Origin: Dyadobacter sp. CY345
GTDB taxonomy: Bacteria > Bacteroidota > Bacteroidia > Cytophagales > Spirosomataceae
Direction of reading: 5' to 3'
Length of the DNA stretch: 64,000 nucleotides
Assembly (NCBI RefSeq): GCF_021502725.1
Contig: NZ_JAKFFS010000001.1
Coordinates: 930,001 to 994,000, forward strand
Within the stretch, counting starts at the first letter, position 1; each line of letters opens with the position of its first letter. The position numbers were made by a program, and so were the translations under genes. Under the pieces are notes generated by a model. The model saw only the letters and a list, made by a program, of their open reading frames with translations, was not told the origin of the DNA and ran no database searches. Positions 52,524-60,859 of this stretch are shown here, piece after piece.

Positions 52524-55121
52524 GTGAGTAAATTATTTTTTTCCTTCTTCATGGTATTAATTGTCTCACCAGCAATTGCCCAGAAATACAAAGTAGCAGG
52601 AATTATTAAAAACGAAGAAGGAAAAGGAATAGGAGGGGTGTTGGTTCAGGAGTCAGGAACAAATGCCAACGCTACCACAAATCAATACGGTATCTATGAA
52701 ATGCGAGTGCATTACGGAAATGCAACACTCATCGTGACGGCGGAAGGTTTTTACAAGGTTAAAAGAGACATAAAGGGAATTGGTACGCAAAATTTTGTTC
52801 TCAACGCTATATCGAAGTCCCGGCAAAAAGGTATCGTGGGTTCGCGTAATCTGAATAGTACGGAAGCAGATTTAGTATCACCTGTTGAAATTATTGATGT
52901 AAAAAAAATCGCTGGTCTGAATGGGCAGTTCGATCTTCCGCAGCTGCTCCAGTATGTTTCCGGATCATTTAACTCAAACAGACAACTTGGTGCGGATGGC
53001 ACAGATCTGATAGACGCTTCTTCAATTCATGGTATGGGGCCGGATCAGATGTTGGTTCTGGTGAATGGAAAAAGGCGCCACCAATCCTCATTGATTAATT
53101 TGTCAGGAACACGAGGACGAGGCAATACAAGTTTTGATTTCAGTACAATTCCTGTTGCCTCTATCGACCGGATCGAAATTTTACGGGATGGCGCCGTTGC
53201 TCAGTACGGTTCGGATGCGGTTTCCGGTGTCATCAATATTGTTTTAAAAGAAAATACGGATGGATTTACGGCCAATGCAAATGGTGGAATCCGTATGGCA
53301 AAATTCAACCGTGATTCGAGCAGTTGGGATGGATTAAATTATAACGGAAATATTAATTATGGGACGAAAATCGCTAAGGCAGGTTTTCTGAATGTAACGG
53401 CCGACTATAATTTTTTGGACCATACCAATCGCGCCGATACACAGGATGATTCTTTGGTAAGAAAACAGTTTGGCGATCCGAGAATTTATAACGGAAGCCT
53501 AAGTTACAACACCGTAATTCCTGTCTACAGAAAAACCGAAATATATAGTTTCGGAACGGCCAGTTATCGACAGGGCGAAACTTATGGCTGGACACGCGGC
53601 GCAAAGGACTCGACTAATTTTATCAAGTTATATCCAAATGGTTTCGATCCGCTGGTATCCAGAGTCGTCGATGACAGATCGATTACGCTTGGCGTCAGGA
53701 CAGTTTGGAATCGGTTCAATGTTGATCTGAGCCACACTTACGGTTTTAATAAGTTCAGCTACAAAGTGAAAAATTCTCTAAACAAATCCTTCGGAATGGA
53801 TACAACGCGATCTGTTTTTGAAGCAGGAGGTTTTCAGACATCACAAAATGTGTCCAATCTTGATATCTCAACTTTTTATGATGATATCCTGAATGGCGTT
53901 CATTTGGCTTTTGGCGCGGAATACCGGTCGGATCGTTATAAGATTAATGTTGGAAATCCGCTTTCGTGGAGAACCTACAATCCTTTAAAATTTGGCGGTG
54001 CGCAGGGTTTTAAAGGATATGGAGATACGGAAGCAATTGACCAGAAAAGATATAATGCAGCAGGATACGTAGATATCGAAGCAAAATTTGACGAAAGTTT
54101 TTCGGTAAATGCAGCCGGTCGTTTTGATTATTACAACGATCTGGGAAGTGCTGTGAGCGGAAAAGCGGGTGTGCGGTACAAGATTACGGATGCGCTTAGT
54201 GTTCGGGGTGCATACGGACTGGGTTTCAGAGCGCCTTCATTGGCTCAGCAGCATTACAGTTATGATATTCTCATACCTTCTTTGGCAAACCTTGAATGGC
54301 CACAATCTAATGTCATCACAAGGTCTGGAAGTGAGGTTAGCAAAGCGATTGCAGCGCCAGACCTGAAAATGGAAATTTCACATAATGGAAGTGCCGGGAT
54401 TATTTTCGCCTCTGATAAGAATTTTTCTGTTGCCCTGGACGGATATTATGTCAGAGTTCAGAACCGGATTATTTTAACAGGAGCCGTTGATGCAAATGAC
54501 AGACAGATAGGAGCAGTACTAAAAAGGCTTAATGTTGCACAAGTCCGTTTTTTTACAAATTCGTTGACAACCTCAACGGCGGGTGCTGATCTGACTTTGA
54601 AATATATTTCTGAGCTTGGAACAGGGAAATTGACTACGATACTATCAGCGAACTATAACACGATGAGTATTGATACAATAAAAACGCATGAAAGACTGGA
54701 CGGAAAACAGGCAAATTATCTTGACCGACGAGAACGTTATTTTATCCTGGCCTCTGCGCCTCCGATGAAGATTAATCTGACGTTGGATTACAATGTCGGC
54801 TCGCTTACACTTATGGTCCGTGGTACCTATTTTGACAAGATTCAATTAATCAACCGGAATTTCGGGGCAAGAGACAGAAGTGGAAAGCCATTTACCGAAA
54901 ACGATTTTATTGATACTTATAAATCCATGATCCAGGCGGATGCGACATTGGGTTTAAAAGTAAATGAAAAATTATCGTTGGCGGTTGGTGGAAGTAATTT
55001 GCTAAATGCATATCCCACCATGTCAAGAGCAAACCGGACAGAATCCGGCGGTGCCTGGGATTCCGTGCAGGCCGGAAATAATGGTTCGTTTTTCTTTACC
55101 AAAATTTATTACCATTTCTGA
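52524..55121 (+). CDS. TonB-dependent receptor
   Basis: An 865-residue outer-membrane receptor, start GTG 52524, signal peptide ending AIAQ. Carboxypeptidase-regulatory-like domain (about 22-95, GIIKNEEGKGIGGVLV), plug domain (about 110-245, with MLVLVNGKRRHQSSL and IEILRDGAVAQYGSDAVSGVIN), then the barrel ending FFFTKIYYHF. The IEILRDGAxAQYGSDA core is that of siderophore/cobalamin-type receptors rather than SusC. A small secreted protein gene follows 3 bp later and is probably co-transcribed. Ligand unknown; no metal-uptake regulator site recognised. Confidence 0.9.
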   Translation: MSKLFFSFFMVLIVSPAIAQKYKVAGIIKNEEGKGIGGVLVQESGTNANATTNQYGIYEMRVHYGNATLIVTAEGFYKVKRDIKGIGTQNFVLNAISKSRQKGIVGSRNLNSTEADLVSPVEIIDVKKIAGLNGQFDLPQLLQYVSGSFNSNRQLGADGTDLIDASSIHGMGPDQMLVLVNGKRRHQSSLINLSGTRGRGNTSFDFSTIPVASIDRIEILRDGAVAQYGSDAVSGVINIVLKENTDGFTANANGGIRMAKFNRDSSSWDGLNYNGNINYGTKIAKAGFLNVTADYNFLDHTNRADTQDDSLVRKQFGDPRIYNGSLSYNTVIPVYRKTEIYSFGTASYRQGETYGWTRGAKDSTNFIKLYPNGFDPLVSRVVDDRSITLGVRTVWNRFNVDLSHTYGFNKFSYKVKNSLNKSFGMDTTRSVFEAGGFQTSQNVSNLDISTFYDDILNGVHLAFGAEYRSDRYKINVGNPLSWRTYNPLKFGGAQGFKGYGDTEAIDQKRYNAAGYVDIEAKFDESFSVNAAGRFDYYNDLGSAVSGKAGVRYKITDALSVRGAYGLGFRAPSLAQQHYSYDILIPSLANLEWPQSNVITRSGSEVSKAIAAPDLKMEISHNGSAGIIFASDKNFSVALDGYYVRVQNRIILTGAVDANDRQIGAVLKRLNVAQVRFFTNSLTTSTAGADLTLKYISELGTGKLTTILSANYNTMSIDTIKTHERLDGKQANYLDRRERYFILASAPPMKINLTLDYNVGSLTLMVRGTYFDKIQLINRNFGARDRSGKPFTENDFIDTYKSMIQADATLGLKVNEKLSLAVGGSNLLNAYPTMSRANRTESGGAWDSVQAGNNGSFFFTKIYYHF

Positions 55122-55124
55122 GTC

Positions 55125-55541
55125 ATGAAGTCGTATTTTATCAGTGCCTTTTTATTGTTTTCAACGATCAGTTATGCTCAGCCTTGTTCGTTACTGACGG
55201 ACACATTCCGGGAAGCTGATAAACTCCGTAGCGAAAAGGAAGAATTTCAACGGTTTCGTTTCAGTGAAAACCAGCTTGATCAGGTCCAAGTATTGCCAGG
55301 TTTGGATAAGGGTATAACGAATATCAGAATTTTGCAGAAAGTTCTTGATCAGGATTTCGATTCATATACGAAAAACTTATTCTGGCAGCTGGATGAAAAA
55401 CTGGCGACGCATCGCTTGGAAGAGGTGAAAAAAGAGTGTCCGGAAACCAGTTTTAAAGTTTATGAAGACGAAATTGTTTTTTATAAATCAAAATACAGAG
55501 CTTTTGATCCTGAGAAAGACAAACTAGTTAAACCAAATTGA
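55125..55541 (+). CDS. small secreted protein co-transcribed with a TonB receptor
   Basis: A 138-residue exported protein (signal peptide ending SYA). The mature part is highly charged and mainly helical, with CSLLTDTFREADKLRSEKEE at its N-terminus and few hydrophobics. Two Cys (near residue 20 and 100) could pair. Only 3 bp separate its ATG from the receptor's stop, so it is likely a functional partner (soluble ligand-binding or chaperone role, inferred). No family recognised. Confidence 0.7.
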   Translation: MKSYFISAFLLFSTISYAQPCSLLTDTFREADKLRSEKEEFQRFRFSENQLDQVQVLPGLDKGITNIRILQKVLDQDFDSYTKNLFWQLDEKLATHRLEEVKKECPETSFKVYEDEIVFYKSKYRAFDPEKDKLVKPN

Positions 55542-55558
55542 AAAGTACTTTTAACTAA

Positions 55559-55598
55559 AAAAATAACCAACCGAATGTTCCGGCTGGTTATTTTTTTA
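55559..55598. terminator. bidirectional terminator upstream of the ccm operon end
   Basis: AAATAACCA with CCG pairs with CGG and TGGTTATTT around a short loop, with one internal mismatch, flanked by A- and T-tracts. It lies between the convergent TonB operon and the ccm operon. Confidence 0.8.
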
Positions 55599-55612
55599 GT
55601 GTTTATTGATAC

Positions 55613-58207
55613 TTAAACCGCAGCAGCTTTTCTGTTTGTCTTTGGTTTTAAAACACCTGCATTTTCCTTATCGCGCATTTTTATGAAGTCTTTGAAGCGA
55701 CGAACCGTTGCCATAATAAACCCGATAACCAGTACAAAAGTACCCAGCCAAAGGATATTGATCAAAGGCTTTTCAGTTGCTTTCATCACAATAAAGTCGC
55801 GTTGAGTCGTGTTCACGGCAAAAGTGAATTTTCCCGTTGAAGGATCGATTTCCTGGAACTGAACACGGAAACCAAGGTCTTTATTTACTTCCGGTTTGCG
55901 GGCAACCAAACGATCACGTATCACAAAAGAAGGCGTTATAACAAATTCCTGATCCTTATCAAGCACACGGATCATGGCTTTAACAGCAGCATCGCCTTCG
56001 CCAAGTTTCATTCCCTCAACTTCTTCCGTCCGTACCACGTTTTCCAGAATTGCAACATAGTCGTTTACAAAAAAGGTATCACGCATACTGATCGTGAAAT
56101 TTTCAGTCGGGCTCCAAACTGGCTCTGCCGTCGGATTTGTCACCATCGAAACGTAGGTATACAAATCTTTATCCAGTTCGCGCTGAATGTCAGGAGACGA
56201 GACCAAACCCATTCTCGGATTGATCTGTGCACGAGGGAACAGGTTGAAAACACGTCCTGACGGTTCGCGGTACTCAATTTCGTAATAGAAATTCTCAGGA
56301 AAAACTTCAATCGTGTCGCCTTTTGAATTGTACTTTTTATCATTAACAACAATATCACGAAGTGCAACGGCATGGAAATCATTCTCGATCATATCCACCC
56401 AGCTTTTTGGAATATAACCAGGAATATGACGGGGTTCCACGCGGACATCGCGCCAGGTCAACATGTAGTCACCCATTTTTTCAGGCTTATTCAGCCACAG
56501 AGTTATGTTTTCCTTGTTTTCTTTATTATCGTTATTAGTAAATTCTGCGCTACGGGAAATCATCAAACCGGAATTGTTGATCGAAACCACCCTGGTATAG
56601 GCAGAAGAAAACAGAATTCCAAGAAGCATCAAAGCTACACCGATATGCGTAACTGCGCCGCCGGATAAGCTGTAATTCCCTTTAAGAATCTGAAAGAGAA
56701 TAGCTCCATTGGAAACGATCGCGAAAATTGACGTAGTCAGAAGTACAATATACTGGATTTCTTTAATTCCCTGGTAAGTAATGACCGCCGCACTGATTAT
56801 TAATGCTATAAGCAACGGATTGTATAAAACCTGCAATTTGTCTTTTCCCACACGTTTCCACCAGAAATACTGACCGATACCGGTAAGCACGATGATTAGT
56901 GAGAAAAACCACAACTGGAATTTATTGTAATGTGCAATCTGATCAGCTGGAAGCGCCATATTCAATACGCCTCCAAAAGCTTCTGCAATTTTATTATAAA
57001 CCGGAATAGAAGTAGTCGCCAAGATCTGGAAACCGGAAAGACAGAGTAAAGTAGCACCGATAAAAATCCAGAATTCCTGAGAATAAGTAGAAACTTCTTC
57101 TTCGTCCGAAGGCAGGTCTTTCCAGCGATATATCAATAACGCAATGGCAACAACTGTGAAAGTCAGAAGGTAAATCAGCAACTGACCGGACAATCCCAAA
57201 TCAGTAAATGAGTGGACCGACGCATTTCCTAAAACCCCGCTACGCGTCATAAACGTAGAATAAAGGATCAGGATAAAAGTTGCAATAGCGAGGATAAAGG
57301 ACGTTTTAAGCGCAGTTGCATTTCTTCTTGCAATGATCATGGTGTGAATCGCCGCAATCAGGATCAGCCAGGGAACGATAGAAGAGTTTTCCACCGGATC
57401 CCAGTTCCAGTAACTGCCGAAATTAAGCGTTTCATAAGCCCAGTAAGCTCCCATCAAAATACCAACGCCCAGAACCAAAGCTGAGAACAAAGCCCATGGC
57501 AACGCAGGACGAACCCATTCATGTATTTTTTTAGTCCATAAACCAGCAATCGCGAAGGAGAATGGAATCAGTGTTGTAGCAAAACCAAGGAATAAAGTCG
57601 GCGGGTGGATAACCATCCAGTAATTCTGTAAAAGCGGATTTAAACCGTTGCCGTCTTTGGCGATAAAGTTAGGATCCATCTGGTATACAGGAAGATCCGG
57701 CATTACTTCCTTCATCAAAAGGAAAGGTGTTGAGCCAATTTTCAGATCAAGACCCGGAATTACGACACCCAGGATCATGGAAGTCAAAAACGCTTGAACC
57801 AATGCAAAAATGGTCATAACAGGAGCTTCCCATGAACGGTTCGAGAAAATCAGGATCGAGCCAAGTACGACATTCCAGAAAATCCAAAGTAAAAAACTAC
57901 CTTCCTGATCCTGCCAGAAACTGGAAATCGTGTAACCGGTTGGTAAAGAAAGCGAGGAGTTTTTCCACGCATAGTGATACTCGAAATAGTGATTTCCGAT
58001 AATCCAGTATAGCGAAAAAACAATTCCCAGAACACATAATGCGTGAATTGAGAATACAACTCTGGCATATTTTTTCCAGGACGAAACCTCGCCTAACGGA
58101 GTTCCGATAAGTCCTGCTTTGAAATAAGCGAAAACCGCCAGCAAAGCAGATGCAAATGCAATGATTGTGAGCAGGTGGCCTGCACTTCCGATGGTAGTAT
58201 GAATCAT
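55613..58207 (-). CDS. ccmF: cytochrome c maturation heme lyase CcmF
   Basis: An 864-residue membrane protein, slightly longer than enterobacterial CcmF, that transfers heme from CcmE to apocytochrome c. About 14 helices; the WWD region reads NFGSYWNWDPVENSSIVPW (about 256-274), close to canonical. Additional His residues that act as heme ligands can be found before and after it. The C-terminal periplasmic domain (about 560-800) is followed by a last helix. The start overlaps the 3' end of ccmE (ATGA type). No ccmG or ccmH homologue is adjacent. Confidence 0.94.
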   Translation of the reverse strand: MIHTTIGSAGHLLTIIAFASALLAVFAYFKAGLIGTPLGEVSSWKKYARVVFSIHALCVLGIVFSLYWIIGNHYFEYHYAWKNSSLSLPTGYTISSFWQDQEGSFLLWIFWNVVLGSILIFSNRSWEAPVMTIFALVQAFLTSMILGVVIPGLDLKIGSTPFLLMKEVMPDLPVYQMDPNFIAKDGNGLNPLLQNYWMVIHPPTLFLGFATTLIPFSFAIAGLWTKKIHEWVRPALPWALFSALVLGVGILMGAYWAYETLNFGSYWNWDPVENSSIVPWLILIAAIHTMIIARRNATALKTSFILAIATFILILYSTFMTRSGVLGNASVHSFTDLGLSGQLLIYLLTFTVVAIALLIYRWKDLPSDEEEVSTYSQEFWIFIGATLLCLSGFQILATTSIPVYNKIAEAFGGVLNMALPADQIAHYNKFQLWFFSLIIVLTGIGQYFWWKRVGKDKLQVLYNPLLIALIISAAVITYQGIKEIQYIVLLTTSIFAIVSNGAILFQILKGNYSLSGGAVTHIGVALMLLGILFSSAYTRVVSINNSGLMISRSAEFTNNDNKENKENITLWLNKPEKMGDYMLTWRDVRVEPRHIPGYIPKSWVDMIENDFHAVALRDIVVNDKKYNSKGDTIEVFPENFYYEIEYREPSGRVFNLFPRAQINPRMGLVSSPDIQRELDKDLYTYVSMVTNPTAEPVWSPTENFTISMRDTFFVNDYVAILENVVRTEEVEGMKLGEGDAAVKAMIRVLDKDQEFVITPSFVIRDRLVARKPEVNKDLGFRVQFQEIDPSTGKFTFAVNTTQRDFIVMKATEKPLINILWLGTFVLVIGFIMATVRRFKDFIKMRDKENAGVLKPKTNRKAAAV

Positions 58208-58638
58208 GATTTAGATGCGGTTGCCTCAGTCGTTTCCATTTTACCGTTTTCATATTTCGAAGGACACTTCATCAGGATTTTCTCTGCTGCAAAGGTGCCA
58301 TTCTCCATTTTTCCAACGACCACAACCTGTTCTGATTTGTCAAAGTCCTGCGGTTTTGTACTTCTGTAAACCACCTTTTGAACCATATTTTTATTATCGA
58401 TCAAAGAAAATTCAAAATAATTGGGGTCAATCTCCGGATAGTACTGCATATCGACAATCTGTCCGGAAGCATTTTTCGGCAACTTCCCAACTACGTGAAT
58501 ACTTTCGTTATCACCGTCTTCCGCCATTTCTTTGGCTTTCCCGAAATCAACATAAGTACTTGCATCACCTGCGGTTGAAACGATAATTCCAATAGCAACG
58601 GCGATTATAATAAGACCTAATAATTGGATCTTTTTCAT
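58204..58638 (-). CDS. ccmE: heme chaperone CcmE, Cys-type (CxxxY)
   Basis: A 144-residue periplasmic heme chaperone with N-terminal membrane anchor (about 4-23) and OB-fold. The heme-attachment site reads LMKCPSKYE (Cys125, Tyr129), so the usual HxxxY is CxxxY. Cys-type CcmE proteins are known from Desulfovibrio and archaea, where heme binds the Cys and the Ccm system works without CcmH. All other OB-fold landmarks (VGKLPKNASG, YFEFSLIDN, VVVVGKM) are present. It overlaps ccmF by 4 bp. Confidence 0.93.
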   Translation of the reverse strand: MKKIQLLGLIIIAVAIGIIVSTAGDASTYVDFGKAKEMAEDGDNESIHVVGKLPKNASGQIVDMQYYPEIDPNYFEFSLIDNKNMVQKVVYRSTKPQDFDKSEQVVVVGKMENGTFAAEKILMKCPSKYENGKMETTEATASKS

Positions 58639-58643
58639 ATTAT

Positions 58644-58865
58644 TTACTTGATATTTAACTCTTTTTCAATTCTACTAACCTTGGAATCCACGCGAAACAT
58701 ATTGATCGCTATACCTGCCAGAACGATAGCCACAACAGCCACGACAACCCAAATCTTTCCATCTGCTCTCAGTTTGTCAGCCATTTCTACCTGATCGCCA
58801 GCTTGGGCAAGCAGGATTTGCGGCAAGGACAAGAGCGTCATTAAAAGGAGAATTATTTTTTTCAT
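58644..58865 (-). CDS. ccmD: CcmD-like small membrane protein
   Basis: A 73-residue protein between ccmC and ccmE. A signal-like N-terminal helix ending LLAQ, a second helix (about 38-58, IWVVVAVVAIVLAGIA) and a charged tail KVSRIEKELNIK. It lacks sequence identity with enterobacterial CcmD, but gene order and topology match the Bacteroidota CcmD family, which couples CcmC to CcmE. Note the extra N-terminal hydrophobic segment. Confidence 0.75.
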   Translation of the reverse strand: MKKIILLLMTLLSLPQILLAQAGDQVEMADKLRADGKIWVVVAVVAIVLAGIAINMFRVDSKVSRIEKELNIK

Positions 58866-58900
58866 GATGATATAATCTTAACGAAATTAAACTTTGATTG

Positions 58901-59599
58901 TTATTGGTGCGCGCTGACGGCAGTATTCGTGTTCGCAATATTTTCGCGCAGGTATCTGTTAATTCTTTTCACTCTCACTCTAAGTTCAATCAGCCAAACG
59001 CCCATAAGGGTCCAGCCAATAATCGCAGGATAAAACACTTTACGCATTTCATTATTCATGTCATACGAGCTGAATGCCGGATTTCCACCGTTTCCAGGGT
59101 GTAGCGAGTCTGTTAATCTTGGCAGAATATAGATCAATGGAATGAAAACAGCGAAAGCCAAAATGTTATAAACAGATGAGATTCTTGCCTTGCGCTGCTC
59201 GTCTTCGAATGAACTTCTAAGCAACATATAAGCCAGGTACATCAACATCCCAACCGCCGCGCCGTTCAGTTTTGGATCATTAGGCCATGGATCGCCCCAG
59301 GTATAATTCGCCCAAACCGAACCCGTAAGACAACCCAAAATGCCGAAAAACAAACCTCCCTTTGCAAATTCACTCGCTTTGTCGTCATGATCCAGCGAAC
59401 CGCTTCTTAAATATTTGAAAGCGAAAATCATGGATGTGAAAAGCATTATCGTCATGGACATCCACAAGGCGACATGAAAATACGTATTCCGGATACTTTC
59501 GTTTAATATAGGCTGATGTGGAACTGGTCCCATAAATCCTACGATAACAACGTAGAATAATATGAGTATACAAAGAATCTTCCACCAATATTTCTTCAT
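58901..59599 (-). CDS. ccmC: heme handling protein CcmC
   Basis: A 232-residue integral membrane protein with six helices that loads heme onto CcmE. Two conserved periplasmic His are present: His42 (TYFHVALWMSM) and His167 (DSLHPGNGG). The WWD motif is altered: WANYTWGDPWPNDPKLNG, so Asn107 replaces the usual Trp before Asp108, although WG..W remains. The gene is preceded by ccmB and followed by ccmD. Confidence 0.92.
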   Translation of the reverse strand: MKKYWWKILCILILFYVVIVGFMGPVPHQPILNESIRNTYFHVALWMSMTIMLFTSMIFAFKYLRSGSLDHDDKASEFAKGGLFFGILGCLTGSVWANYTWGDPWPNDPKLNGAAVGMLMYLAYMLLRSSFEDEQRKARISSVYNILAFAVFIPLIYILPRLTDSLHPGNGGNPAFSSYDMNNEMRKVFYPAIIGWTLMGVWLIELRVRVKRINRYLRENIANTNTAVSAHQ

Positions 59600-59694
59600 A
59601 ATATATTGATTATTAGGGTACTGATTTTGGTAAAAAAGCTGGTTGAGTTATAACAATATTTAGTTAAATCTCATTCCGGTTATTGGTAAATAAA

Positions 59695-60357
59695 TTAGCT
59701 TCTCCATAAAAAGGGGAAAAGCAGGTAACTCAATGTGATAACAATTAAATCGATGGATAACAGCGTGGTGATTTCGTCAACGCTGACACTCCAGTCCAAC
59801 CCATCCATTGCATTTTTTGCCAAACGTATGGTCATTAAAAGCATTGGCAGTATGATCGGAAAGCTTAAAACGGCCATTAGCGTTGCATTATTCTCTGCTT
59901 TCGAAGCTATTCCGGCTACCAACGTAAGTACCGAAGCGAAACCAATTGCAGACAATAAAATACATATCAGATACAACCCTACATCCTGAACCGGATTTCC
60001 CATTACAAATGCATAAAAGCCAAAACCGATTCCGGCAAGCAGCAGCATGATCAGGGAATTGTAAATAATTTTTGAAACAATGATGGCCTGCGGACTGCAT
60101 AGATTGTAATAGTAAATCAAGCGCCCATAACGTTCCTGCGAAAAACTTTTTGCAATTGCATTCACGGCCGTAAACAAAATAATGATCCAGAAAAGTGTAT
60201 TCCAAACAATAGGAGTGAGTTGGCCCCGGCGAAGATTAAAACTGAGGTAACATACGAATACTGTGGATACTACATAGAGTAACATACCACTCAACGCATA
60301 TTTTTGTCGCCATTCCAGCGTCACTTCTTTCCAAATGAGGGTTTTTATCTCGCTCAA
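59695..60357 (-). CDS. ccmB: heme exporter membrane subunit CcmB
   Basis: A 220-residue six-helix ABC-2-type permease. Start TTG at 60357 precedes the family-typical SEIKTLIWKEVTLEWRQKYAL; no ATG exists nearby. FSQERYGRLIYYYNLC is typical of Bacteroidota CcmB. The ATPase partner CcmA is not adjacent. It is the first gene of the ccm operon, and its 5' leader carries the same heptamer repeat as the patatin gene. Confidence 0.9.
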   Translation of the reverse strand: MSEIKTLIWKEVTLEWRQKYALSGMLLYVVSTVFVCYLSFNLRRGQLTPIVWNTLFWIIILFTAVNAIAKSFSQERYGRLIYYYNLCSPQAIIVSKIIYNSLIMLLLAGIGFGFYAFVMGNPVQDVGLYLICILLSAIGFASVLTLVAGIASKAENNATLMAVLSFPIILPMLLMTIRLAKNAMDGLDWSVSVDEITTLLSIDLIVITLSYLLFPFLWRS

Positions 60358-60365
60358 TACTTTTT

Positions 60366-60396
60366 GCTATCGGCAGTCAGCTGTCGGCTTCCGGCG
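60366..60396 (-). repeat. heptamer tandem repeat in the ccmB 5' leader
   Basis: On the minus strand: CGCCGGA, AGCCGAC, AGCTGAC, TGCCGAT, AGC, a degenerate copy of the repeat at 46795-46825, of equal length (31 bp) and also ending exactly 8 nt before the start codon. It lies inside the predicted transcript. Confidence 0.7.
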
Positions 60397-60446
60397 CGGT
60401 GATTATTTTTGTTACTCTTGCTTTCAGACATTGGCCTTTCGCGTTG

Positions 60447-60454
60447 CAAAAGTA
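60447..60454 (-). promoter_or_regulatory. -7 promoter box TACTTTTG of the ccm operon
   Basis: An exact TAnnTTTG on the minus strand, 90 nt upstream of the ccmB start, which would place the heptamer repeat in the 5' leader. No -33 TTTG at a normal distance. Confidence 0.45.
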
Positions 60455-60538
60455 CGACACAAAACCCGAGCGTAATAATATAAACGGGATGTTTTTGCAT
60501 GATTTATAGCAGGGTTTTGTTAAATGATCACGTAACTG

Positions 60539-60569
60539 TTTGAAATCCGGGCAGAGAATGCTTAATTTG
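60539..60569 (+). promoter_or_regulatory. promoter of feoAB
   Basis: TTTG at 60539-60542, 19-bp spacer, then TTAATTTG (one mismatch to TAnnTTTG) at 60562-60569, 32 nt before the feoA ATG. No Fur box was recognised. Confidence 0.6.
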
Positions 60570-60601
60570 CACTTACGTATATTTAATCTAAATAAGCTAA
60601 T

Positions 60602-60829
60602 ATGTCAGTTCGTACAGTTTCTCAGCTCCAAAAAGGGGAGAAGGCAGTCATCAGATCATTTTCCGATCGCCTGATGTCTTTGAAATTATTGGAAATGGGA
60701 TGTGTGCCAGGTTGTGAGGTACGTCTGGATGCGGTTGCCCCTCTGGGCGACCCGATTTGTATAAATGTAGGTGGTTGTTATTCTTTATCTTTACGCTTAA
60801 ACGAAGCTTCAACAATAGAAATTGAATAG
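60602..60829 (+). CDS. feoA: ferrous iron transport protein A
   Basis: A 75-residue SH3-like protein that assists FeoB. Conserved LQKGEKAVIRSF, LKLLEMGCVPG and SLRLNEASTIEIE. It is 30 bp upstream of feoB and shares its promoter. In many Bacteroidota FeoA and FeoB are fused; here they are separate. Confidence 0.93.
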   Translation: MSVRTVSQLQKGEKAVIRSFSDRLMSLKLLEMGCVPGCEVRLDAVAPLGDPICINVGGCYSLSLRLNEASTIEIE

Positions 60830-60859
60830 CTCGTTTCTCGTTCTTTTTTGCTATTACCA

